This document shows positions 1-5,225 of a stretch of 7,368 nt of DNA, piece by piece. The stretch's first letter is position 1, and each line of letters starts with the position of its first letter. The position numbers and the translations under genes were made by a program. The stretch is from Campylobacteraceae bacterium (GTDB lineage: Bacteria > Campylobacterota > Campylobacteria > Campylobacterales > Sulfurovaceae), in NCBI GenBank assembly GCA_026995985.1, contig JALWNF010000036.1:1-7368 (forward strand), given 5' to 3'. The notes under the pieces are model-generated. The model was not told the DNA's origin. It did not search any database and was given only the letters and a program-made list of their open reading frames with translations.

Positions 1-149
1 ACTCTTTTGACATTTGGAAACTCATTCTCTAAAAAGTAGTGAAACTTTCGTGCTTTGTTTCCAGAGAACTCTTTTGAGAGCAAATCATCGCGTTTAATAT
101 ATATAGTTTGGTTATAAAACTCTTTCGTTTCTATAGGTGACTTTTTCAT
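1..149 (-). CDS. ACC deaminase / D-cysteine desulfhydrase family PLP enzyme (5' part only)
   Basis: The first 49 codons of a minus-strand gene are present, and the rest lies beyond the left edge of the window. The segment reads YIKRDDLL at residues 17-24, then FSGNKARKF at 28-36. This is the N-terminal signature of the fold-type II pyridoxal-phosphate enzymes annotated as 1-aminocyclopropane-1-carboxylate deaminase or D-cysteine desulfhydrase. By family knowledge the lysine of the GNKxRK motif (K32) forms the Schiff base with PLP. Members open the ring of ACC or release sulfide from D-cysteine, and the fragment cannot tell which. The start is ATG at 149, the only start codon before the conserved motif. 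No Shine-Dalgarno is visible, and a TATAAT lies only six bases upstream, so the mRNA may be leaderless. The gene diverges from the hemerythrin operon. Confidence 0.8.
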   Translation of the reverse strand, partial: MKKSPIETKEFYNQTIYIKRDDLLSKEFSGNKARKFHYFLENEFPNVKR

Positions 150-155
150 AGTGAG

Positions 156-161
156 ATTATA
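156..161 (-). promoter_or_regulatory. -10 box of the leftward PLP-enzyme gene
   Basis: A perfect TATAAT on the minus strand ends six bases before the ATG at 149, so transcription would begin at or next to the start codon. No convincing -35 box is seen at 16-18 bp, as is usual for sigma70 promoters in Campylobacterota. The FNR-type palindrome at 168-181 lies directly upstream, over the -35 region of this promoter. Confidence 0.5.
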
Positions 162-167
162 ACAAAA

Positions 168-181
168 TTGACCAATATCAA
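168..181. promoter_or_regulatory. FNR/CRP-family binding site
   Basis: TTGACCAATATCAA matches the FNR/NNR-type consensus TTGAT-N4-ATCAA in nine of ten defined positions. The flanking bases extend the dyad to ATTGA/TCAAT. The centre (174.5) lies 29.5 bp before the first base of the TATAAT at 204-209, so it falls at -41.5 if transcription starts seven bases after that box. That is the classical class II activator position. For the divergent leftward promoter the same site covers the -35 region, where a bound regulator would block it. Which regulator binds is inference. Confidence 0.6.
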
Positions 182-203
182 TGCTATTTATAACACAATA
201 CCT

Positions 204-209
204 TATAAT
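204..209 (+). promoter_or_regulatory. -10 box of the hemerythrin operon
   Basis: A perfect TATAAT, with a predicted start point near 215-216 and a leader of about 25 nt. There is no recognisable -35 hexamer at the right distance, which fits activator dependence on the FNR-type site at 168-181. The box also shows that the in-frame ATGs at 181 and 208 cannot be the translation start. Confidence 0.6.
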
Positions 210-240
210 GCAACCATCTAATTATGGGAGAAACCGATTA

Positions 241-681
241 ATGATTATTTCAAACTATCTAAGACCTGAACATAGAGAGTGCGATGAGATTTTTGCAGCA
301 GCAGAGAAATCTGTTATAGAAGGAGACTTTAAACAAGCAGAGCAACAGTTTTTGCTCTTTTCAAACGATACTCTTAGACACTTTAAAAAAGAGGAGGAGT
401 CACTCTTTCCAACATTTGAAGAGGTTACAGGAAGTACAGAGGGACCAACTAAGATAATGCGTTATGAGCATGAGCAGATGAGAGGGCTTATTGGTAAAAT
501 GGCAGAAGCACTAGAGAACAAAGACAAAAATGCCTACCTCTCAATTGCAGAGTCTATGATGATTCTACTACAACAGCACAATATGAAAGAGGAGCAGATG
601 CTCTATGCTATGTGTGACAGAGCCATTCCTCAAGATAAAAAAGAGGCTTTAATAGATACTATGAAGAGTATAGAACTATAG
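241..681 (+). CDS. Hemerythrin-domain (HHE) protein
   Basis: A 146-residue single-domain hemerythrin-like protein, predicted to be a cytoplasmic four-helix bundle holding an oxygen-bridged di-iron centre. Likely iron ligands are visible in order: H11 (PEHRECD), H47 with nearby acidic residues (RHFKKEEESLFP), H77 (YEHEQM), and H113 with E117 (HNMKEEQ). Family members bind O2 or NO, sense them, or help repair iron centres, and sequence alone does not choose. The start at 241 is preferred over in-frame ATGs at 181 and 208. It has a GGGAG ribosome site at 226-230, and the earlier ATGs lie at or before the -10 box. The gene opens a three-gene operon, with the next start two bases after its stop. 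An FNR-type site at -41.5 suggests control by oxygen or nitrogen oxides. Confidence 0.87.
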   Translation: MIISNYLRPEHRECDEIFAAAEKSVIEGDFKQAEQQFLLFSNDTLRHFKKEEESLFPTFEEVTGSTEGPTKIMRYEHEQMRGLIGKMAEALENKDKNAYLSIAESMMILLQQHNMKEEQMLYAMCDRAIPQDKKEALIDTMKSIEL

Positions 682-683
682 AG

Positions 684-935
684 ATGAAAAAGTTTTTTTT
701 AGATGCAAGAGAGTTGGCTCACCCAGAGCCACTTAGAATCTCACTAGAGTATCTTAAAGAGATGACAGAAGATGACTACTTCTATATGTTAAATGTAAGA
801 AAACCTATTCCACTTTTAGAGTTAGCAAAAGGTAAAGGCTACACTCTCTTTAGCCATGAAGATAAGAATAAAAATTGGCATATCATCATTAGTAAAAATC
901 CTCAACACAATTTAGAGGAGCTACTAGATGTTTAA
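684..935 (+). CDS. DUF2249 domain protein
   Basis: An 83-residue cytoplasmic protein matching the DUF2249 pattern from end to end: LDARELAHPEPL near residues 6-17, a central NVRKPIPLLELAKGKGY segment around 37-53, and a closing NWHIIISKNP strand. The family has a small alpha/beta fold resembling TusA. It is often found beside hemerythrin-like and denitrification genes, but its biochemical role is not established. The DARELxxPEPL loop takes the place of the Cys-containing loop of TusA, and the protein has no cysteine, so sulfur carriage by a Cys thiol is excluded. It starts two bases after the hemerythrin stop with only a weak ribosome site, and it overlaps the next gene by eight bases. Both features imply translational coupling. 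Confidence 0.75.
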   Translation: MKKFFLDARELAHPEPLRISLEYLKEMTEDDYFYMLNVRKPIPLLELAKGKGYTLFSHEDKNKNWHIIISKNPQHNLEELLDV

Positions 936-2202
936 TCAAGGTGGACTCTCTCTTGACCAAGCACCACCAATTTCAGTAGTGCTTAGATTTTTTGTAACAG
1001 CCTCTATTTTTGGTATTTTATTGGGTCTATTTCTACTCTCTCAATCTCTAAATATAACAACACTCTCATCATATAGCACTCAAATTATTGCCGTACATAC
1101 TCTATCTTTAGGTGTTATGGCATCTTTTATGCTAGGAGCACTGTTTCAGATGTTACCTGTTTTAGCAGGAGTGGTCATTAAAACACCAACTATAAAAGCT
1201 ATGATGGTTCATGGTCTTTTAAGTGTAGGAGTTTTTGTTCAACTCTTTGCATTTGGCATAAGTAGTAACTCTCTTCTTTTCTTTTTAGCATCTGCTTATC
1301 TTGGCTCGGCACTCTTTTATGCTATCTATTTAATGCTAAAAGAGTTACTAAAAATCAAAACACACTCTAGTTCATCAAAAGGGATTATATTTGCACTATT
1401 AAGTCTTATATTTACTGTAATATTTGGAATATACCTACTCCTTACACTAGGTGGATTTACTAATGGAGTAGATTTTACGCAAATAAAAGAGATTCACTAC
1501 TCTTTTGCTCTTTTTGGTTGGGTTAGCTTACTTATTGTCTCTGTCTCATTTCAAGTAGTTGAGATGTTCTATGTAACACCTAGTTACCCTACAAATATGA
1601 GTAGATACCTAACTTTAACTATTTTAGGGTTACTTATTTTTAAAACTATTTTGACTATTTTGGACTACTCAACTAATCTATTAACAGCTACTATAGCCAT
1701 GCTCTTTTTAGTCTATGCTACTGTCACAATTAATCGACTAACTCAAAGAAAACGCCCAACAGCAGATGCTACAGTATGGTTTTGGCTCTTTGGTATGGCT
1801 CTGTTTATTTTAAGTATGACTATTGTAGTTATTGGTTCTTTTTTAACTATAGATTCAACACTTCAACACTTAAGCTACATAGCCTTTATTGGTTTTGCTC
1901 TTAGTATTGTATTTGCTATGGTCTATAAGATTGTCCCTTTTCTAACTTGGTTTCACCTCTCTAACCAAGGCTACATGGAAGCACCTATGATGCACGATGT
2001 AATCCACCCTAAAAAGGCAAAGATTCATTTTTATATTCATTTTGTGACTATAGTTATTTGGCTATTAACAACAGATATAACTTGGCTAGGTAGTCTACTC
2101 TTAACTATCTCTTTTGGTTGGCTCTTTTATAATTTGATTTTTGCTATTAGGAAGTATATCTATACACAGAAACATTGTGAGAAGATTGAGTGGGGAGTTT
2201 AG
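928..2202 (+). CDS. Polytopic membrane protein, heme-copper oxidase/NnrS-like
   Basis: A 424-residue inner-membrane protein with about twelve hydrophobic segments (roughly 15-37, 50-80, 92-110, 114-136, 152-174, 188-210, 226-246, 252-266, 282-303, 313-338, 366-382, 386-407). Three helices share a layout: a His near the start, a Gly-containing stretch, then an aromatic residue before a Gln or Lys and a Pro or Glu. They are H57 (HTLSLGVM to FQMLPV), H190 (HYSFALFGW to FQVVEM) and H314 (HLSYIAFIGF to YKIVPF), in helices 2, 6 and 10. This resembles the threefold pseudo-symmetry of heme-copper oxidase subunit I and the His-rich NnrS family. Heme binding and a role in NO or O2 metabolism are inference. 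The start at 928 has GAGGAG at 915-920 and overlaps the DUF2249 gene by eight bases. Confidence 0.65.
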   Translation: MFNQGGLSLDQAPPISVVLRFFVTASIFGILLGLFLLSQSLNITTLSSYSTQIIAVHTLSLGVMASFMLGALFQMLPVLAGVVIKTPTIKAMMVHGLLSVGVFVQLFAFGISSNSLLFFLASAYLGSALFYAIYLMLKELLKIKTHSSSSKGIIFALLSLIFTVIFGIYLLLTLGGFTNGVDFTQIKEIHYSFALFGWVSLLIVSVSFQVVEMFYVTPSYPTNMSRYLTLTILGLLIFKTILTILDYSTNLLTATIAMLFLVYATVTINRLTQRKRPTADATVWFWLFGMALFILSMTIVVIGSFLTIDSTLQHLSYIAFIGFALSIVFAMVYKIVPFLTWFHLSNQGYMEAPMMHDVIHPKKAKIHFYIHFVTIVIWLLTTDITWLGSLLLTISFGWLFYNLIFAIRKYIYTQKHCEKIEWGV

Positions 2203-2213
2203 TTTTTTTAAAA

Positions 2214-2236
2214 GGATAAAGATTTTATCTTTATCC
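2214..2236. terminator. Hairpin between convergent genes
   Basis: A perfect 10-bp stem, GGATAAAGAT (2214-2223) with ATCTTTATCC (2227-2236), closed by a TTT loop. It lies between the stop of the membrane-protein gene (2202) and the stop of the convergent small gene (2243). On the minus strand the stem is followed by TTTT and then A-rich sequence, so it best serves the small gene. On the plus strand no U-run follows, so termination of the three-gene operon here would be weaker. Confidence 0.55.
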
Positions 2237-2242
2237 CTCTAG

Positions 2243-2449
2243 CTACTTAGGAAAAGCTGTTATTCCAGGTGCTTGGGAAGTTCCTATATAGTCACTAACG
2301 CTATCATTACTTATTTTAATACAGCCAAGTATAACAGAAAAAAATACTAACCCTAATATAATCAAATGTACTGCTCTACGCTTTTCAGGTGTCTCTTGAT
2401 TATTATAATCATCAATAGTATTTAGTGTTGGTTCATCTATTAATCTCAT
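2243..2449 (-). CDS. Small single-pass membrane protein, unknown function
   Basis: A 68-residue protein that I do not recognise. It has an acidic, polar N-terminal part (residues 1-22), a short basic stretch KRR at 23-25, one hydrophobic helix around 28-46 (LIILGLVFFSVILG), and a polar C-terminal tail ending in APGITAFPK. The charge pattern suggests the N-terminus stays in the cytoplasm and the tail is periplasmic. The gene looks real. It has a strong ribosome site, AAGGAG, five to six bases before the ATG, fills the space between two well-defined neighbours, and has a hairpin just past its stop. It diverges from the DUF134-NifX regulator gene across a spacer with two palindromic elements, so the two are probably co-regulated or one controls the other. 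It could be a small subunit of a respiratory membrane complex, but nothing in the sequence proves that. Confidence 0.65.
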   Translation of the reverse strand: MRLIDEPTLNTIDDYNNQETPEKRRAVHLIILGLVFFSVILGCIKISNDSVSDYIGTSQAPGITAFPK

Positions 2450-2477
2450 TTATTCTCCTTTAGATAGATTTTATTTT

Positions 2478-2491
2478 TTGACATATGTCAA
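2478..2491. promoter_or_regulatory. Palindromic operator, copy 1
   Basis: TTGACATATGTCAA is a perfect 14-bp palindrome. It fits the CRP/FNR-family form TTGAC-N4-GTCAA and shares TTGAC and TCAA with the site at 168-181. Its core ACATATGTCA recurs exactly 30 bp downstream. It sits near the predicted start point of the leftward small gene and about 70 bp upstream of the rightward regulator start. Binding by an FNR-type protein or by the adjacent DUF134 regulator are both possible. Confidence 0.55.
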
Positions 2492-2492
2492 T

Positions 2493-2498
2493 AATATA
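2493..2498 (-). promoter_or_regulatory. Possible -10 box of the leftward small gene
   Basis: TATATT on the minus strand between the two palindromes. It would start transcription near 2486 and give a leader of about 37 nt containing the AAGGAG ribosome site. A weaker alternative is TAAAAT at 2468-2473. If the first box is used, the two operators bracket the promoter, which would suit repression. Confidence 0.3.
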
Positions 2499-2507
2499 GC
2501 AGTATTT

Positions 2508-2521
2508 TGAACATATGTCAA
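2508..2521. promoter_or_regulatory. Palindromic operator, copy 2
   Basis: TGAACATATGTCAA repeats the ACATATGTCA core of the site at 2478-2491, with centres exactly 30 bp apart, about three helical turns. The right half is intact and the left half has two changes. Its centre is 27.5 bp before the TATAAT at 2542-2547, two bases closer than a canonical class II activator site. Confidence 0.5.
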
Positions 2522-2541
2522 GTAATATGAAATTTTTATGC

Positions 2542-2547
2542 TATAAT
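2542..2547 (+). promoter_or_regulatory. -10 box of the DUF134-NifX regulator
   Basis: A perfect TATAAT ending six bases before the ATG at 2554. The predicted start point coincides with the start codon, implying a leaderless mRNA. No ribosome site is visible in front of 2554, which agrees with this. Confidence 0.55.
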
Positions 2548-2553
2548 TCTCAA

Positions 2554-3138
2554 ATGGGACGCGAAAAGCTAAAAAGAAATATACAGTTTAAACCATATTG
2601 TAGAGAGTTTATAGCTACAACATGTAAAAGTGAAGATACAATTCATCTTCTTCATGAGGAGATGGAGGCACTATATCTAATGGATAATCAAGGGCTATAT
2701 CAAGCAGAAGCAGCTGAGAAGATGGGAATCTCTCGTCCAACCTTTGCTCGTATTTTAAAAAGTGCTAGAGAGAAGGTAAGTATGATGTTAATAACAGGTG
2801 CTAATTTGATAATAGAGGATACAAAAGAGGACTACTCTGTATTAGTAGCAAGTATGAAGAGTAGAGAGCTTGTTTTAGGAAAACCAGATGCACCTTTTTT
2901 AATACTCTATCATATATATCAAAAAGAGATTATTGAAGTTTTTGTAATGGAAAATCCTGTTTTTGTAGAGAATAGACGACCAGGACAGATTTTACCAATA
3001 CTATGCAATGAAAAGCGAGTAAATTTTTTTATTGCAACATATATTGGAGAGGGATTAAAGAGTGCACTACTCTCAAAAGGTGTCTATGCTATGACCAAAA
3101 AGAGATGCACTAAAGAGGAGCTTGTATCTTGTTTATAA
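2554..3138 (+). CDS. DUF134 - NifX-like fusion, probable DNA-binding regulator
   Basis: A 194-residue, probably cytoplasmic two-domain protein. Residues 1-85 match the DUF134 family: an MGREKLKRNIQFKP opening, then a helix-turn-helix around 49-75 (YQAEAAEKMGISRPTFARIL). Residues 100-190 look like the dinitrogenase iron-molybdenum cofactor (NifX/NafY-like) domain, with the characteristic late segment FFIATYIGEGLKSALLSKGVYAM at about 158-180. DUF134 proteins are presumed DNA-binding, and the NifX-like domain may sense a metal, cluster or redox ligand; both roles are inferred. The start at 2554 is chosen because the family opens with a basic M-x-R segment there. The upstream in-frame ATG at 2515 lies inside an operator and before the -10 box. 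The gene diverges from the small membrane protein and could act on it or on itself. Confidence 0.75.
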   Translation: MGREKLKRNIQFKPYCREFIATTCKSEDTIHLLHEEMEALYLMDNQGLYQAEAAEKMGISRPTFARILKSAREKVSMMLITGANLIIEDTKEDYSVLVASMKSRELVLGKPDAPFLILYHIYQKEIIEVFVMENPVFVENRRPGQILPILCNEKRVNFFIATYIGEGLKSALLSKGVYAMTKKRCTKEELVSCL

Positions 3139-3174
3139 AAAGGAGAATAACAACTACAAAGATTGTTATCTCCT
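3136..3174 (-). terminator. Rho-independent terminator of fba
   Basis: Arms 3141-3153 (AGGAGAATAACAA) and 3163-3174 (TTGTTATCTCCT) pair over 12 bp with one bulged A and a nine-base loop. On the minus strand the stem is followed at once by TTTTT (3140 downward), the usual intrinsic terminator form, seven bases past the fba stop. On the plus strand no U-run follows, but the hairpin begins two bases after the regulator's stop and may serve both genes. Confidence 0.7.
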
Positions 3175-3181
3175 GAATTCA

Positions 3182-4255
3182 CTAATTTCTATCTAAACAG
3201 TTCAAATCAGAAAAAGCCTGTTCAAGTCGTTTAACCATTGAAAGTTCACCCTCTCTTAACCATTTTCTAGGGTCATAGTACTTCTTATTTGGCTTATCTT
3301 CACCTTCTGGATTTCCTATTTGTCCTTGCAAATAGGCATGATATTGACTAACATAACCTCTAACACCGTCCCAAAAAGCCCATTGGGTATCAGTATCGAT
3401 ATTCATCTTAACTACACCATAGCTAATTGCCTCTCTAATCTCAGATAGAGCAGAGCCTGAACCACCATGAAATACAAAGTTTACAGGTTTTTCTGAGGTA
3501 TTAAACTTCTCTTCAATATACTTTTGAGAGTTATCTAAAATGCTTGGAGTAAGGACTACATTTCCTGGTTTATAGACACCATGAACATTTCCAAATGATG
3601 CAGCTATAGTAAACATTGAAGATACCTTTAAAAGCTCCTCATAAGCATAAGCTACCTCCTCTGGTTGAGTATAGAGCAATGAATTATCTACTCCAGTATT
3701 ATCTACACCATCCTCTTCTCCACCTGTTACACCTAACTCAATCTCAAGTGTAATACCCATCTTACTCATACGCTCTAAATAGCTTTTACAAGTAGCTATA
3801 TTCTCTTCAATAGGCTCTTCAGATAGGTCAATCATATGCGATGAGAAGAGAGGCTTTCCAAAAGATTTAAAATGCTTTTCACTCTCCTCTAACAATCCAT
3901 CTATCCAAGGGAGTAGCTTTCGTGCAGCGTGGTCAGTATGAAGAACAACAGGCACACCATACGCCTCTGCTAGAGTATGCACATGTTTAGCTCCTGCAAC
4001 AGCTCCTAAAATAGCTCTTTTGTCACTTGGCATACCTTTACCTGCATAGAACTCTGCACCACCATTTGAAAACTGAATAATTACAGGTGAATTCACCTTA
4101 GAGGCAGATTCTAAAACAGCATTTATAGATGATGTGCCCACAACATTAACAGCAGGAATGGCAAAACCCTCCTCTTTTGCTATAGCAAAAAGCTCCGATA
4201 CTTGATTTCCACTCAATACACCACAAGGTAAGCTATCTAATACTCTTTTACTCAT
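3182..4255 (-). CDS. fba: Class II fructose-bisphosphate aldolase
   Basis: A 357-residue zinc-dependent cytoplasmic enzyme that interconverts fructose 1,6-bisphosphate with glyceraldehyde 3-phosphate and dihydroxyacetone phosphate. In many Campylobacterota it works mainly toward hexose synthesis. Length and motifs match the FbaA type (E. coli 359 aa). Visible are HTDHA with D108 and the zinc ligand H109; EIELGVTGGEEDGVDN with E173 and the catalytic-loop acid E181; FGNVHG with H225; VFHGGSGS with H263; and the phosphate-binding NIDTD from N285. All expected catalytic and metal residues are present. It begins 27 bases after the PpiC stop on the same strand, with a modest AAGG ribosome site ten bases before the ATG, so it is probably the second gene of that operon. 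A U-tailed terminator follows its stop. Confidence 0.96.
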   Translation of the reverse strand: MSKRVLDSLPCGVLSGNQVSELFAIAKEEGFAIPAVNVVGTSSINAVLESASKVNSPVIIQFSNGGAEFYAGKGMPSDKRAILGAVAGAKHVHTLAEAYGVPVVLHTDHAARKLLPWIDGLLEESEKHFKSFGKPLFSSHMIDLSEEPIEENIATCKSYLERMSKMGITLEIELGVTGGEEDGVDNTGVDNSLLYTQPEEVAYAYEELLKVSSMFTIAASFGNVHGVYKPGNVVLTPSILDNSQKYIEEKFNTSEKPVNFVFHGGSGSALSEIREAISYGVVKMNIDTDTQWAFWDGVRGYVSQYHAYLQGQIGNPEGEDKPNKKYYDPRKWLREGELSMVKRLEQAFSDLNCLDRN

Positions 4256-4282
4256 TTCGATTTAACCTTAAATATTTTTTTG

Positions 4283-5098
4283 TTATTTTACACTAATATG
4301 TGCTGTTTTTTTCAATTTTTTGCTTAAAGTCTCTAATTTTATCTTAAACCTCTCCATACGAAGCTCTTTTATAATTTGAGGTCTCACCTTTTCATAAGGA
4401 ATCACACTCTTCTCTTTTTTATCTTCTAAATAGATTACATGATAACCAAACTGTGTCTTAACAGGTTGGGTAGTAAATTCGCCTTTTTTTAGACTAAAAG
4501 CAGCCTCTGAAAACTCTGGCACCATCTGCTCATATATAAACCAGTCGAGCTCTCCTCCATTTTTAGCACTAGGACCTGCAGATTCACTCTTTGCAAGTTC
4601 TATAAACTTTTTACGAATATTCTTACTGTGTTGAAGTTTAGTAATAATATTAATAGCATCCTCCTCTCTTGTTACTAAAATATGTCGTACTTTAACAGAG
4701 GCAGGTTGTGTAAATTTATCTATACTTGCTCTATAATATCGTCTAATAGCCTCTTCATTTATCTCAATCTCCTCTACCTTCTCTTTCATCCACAAATCAA
4801 GTAAAAGATTCTCTTTTAATTTTTTAAGTGCCTCTTTATAGAGAGCACTTTTATCGATATTCATTTTTTTTGCATCTTCTATATAGAGTCTTCTCTCTAT
4901 CATTTTATTAACTACTGCTTTTTTTTGAAACTCAGTTAAAGTATCATAAGTCATTCCTGGTATACTTTTTATAACAAACTCATTAACCTCTTTTTTTGTA
5001 ATATTAAAATCATTAACAGTAGCAAGAATTTCAGAAGCAGAGAGAGTAAATAGTCCAAATGAAGAAAAGAAGAAAAAAAGTTTAAATATTATTCTCAT
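4283..5098 (-). CDS. peb4: Periplasmic PpiC/SurA-type peptidyl-prolyl isomerase (Peb4/CBF2 homologue)
   Basis: A 271-residue exported chaperone-isomerase. Residues 1-21 form a signal peptide (MRIIFKLFFFFSSFGLFTLS, cleavage probably after SA), and no lipobox Cys is present. An N-terminal SurA-like helical region runs to about 130. A parvulin domain spans about 134-226, with its conserved histidines H139 (VRHILV) and H220 (FGYHVIYL) and the GGELDWF segment at 181-187. A basic helical tail closes the protein. Family members in Campylobacter and Helicobacter (Peb4, HP0175) help outer-membrane proteins fold. Placement before fba matches those genomes and supports orthology. A DFNIT motif at residues 30-34 fits the bacterial N-glycosylation consensus. 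The ribosome site AAGG lies six bases before the ATG. Confidence 0.9.
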   Translation of the reverse strand: MRIIFKLFFFFSSFGLFTLSASEILATVNDFNITKKEVNEFVIKSIPGMTYDTLTEFQKKAVVNKMIERRLYIEDAKKMNIDKSALYKEALKKLKENLLLDLWMKEKVEEIEINEEAIRRYYRASIDKFTQPASVKVRHILVTREEDAINIITKLQHSKNIRKKFIELAKSESAGPSAKNGGELDWFIYEQMVPEFSEAAFSLKKGEFTTQPVKTQFGYHVIYLEDKKEKSVIPYEKVRPQIIKELRMERFKIKLETLSKKLKKTAHISVK

Positions 5099-5127
5099 TC
5101 TATACCTTATAACTATATTAACAAGAT

Positions 5128-5133
5128 ACTATA
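5128..5133 (-). promoter_or_regulatory. Possible -10 box of the peb4-fba operon
   Basis: TATAGT on the minus strand, preceded by TGT as in an extended -10 and by T-rich sequence, with a predicted start near 5121 and a leader of about 22 nt. It is the best candidate in the 127-bp spacer shared with nth. Confidence 0.4.
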
Positions 5134-5182
5134 ACACAAAATAGTAAATGATTCGTAAATCAACTAATCTTAAGCCCAAAAA

Positions 5183-5188
5183 TATAAT
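5183..5188 (+). promoter_or_regulatory. -10 box of nth
   Basis: A perfect TATAAT in the nth-peb4 spacer. The predicted start is near 5195, giving a leader of about 31 nt that contains AAAGAG ahead of the ATG at 5226. No -35 box is evident. Confidence 0.45.
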
Positions 5189-5225
5189 ATTAGAATAGCA
5201 AAATAAAATTTAAAGAGATTATAAA

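Noticed and set aside
181..240. Upstream in-frame ATGs (181, 208) as start of the hemerythrin gene
   Set aside because: They lie before or on the TATAAT at 204-209, while 241 has a good GGGAG ribosome site and matches the family N-terminus.
2515..2553. ATG at 2515 as start of the DUF134-NifX gene
   Set aside because: It is inside a palindromic operator and upstream of the -10 box; the conserved DUF134 N-terminus begins at 2554.
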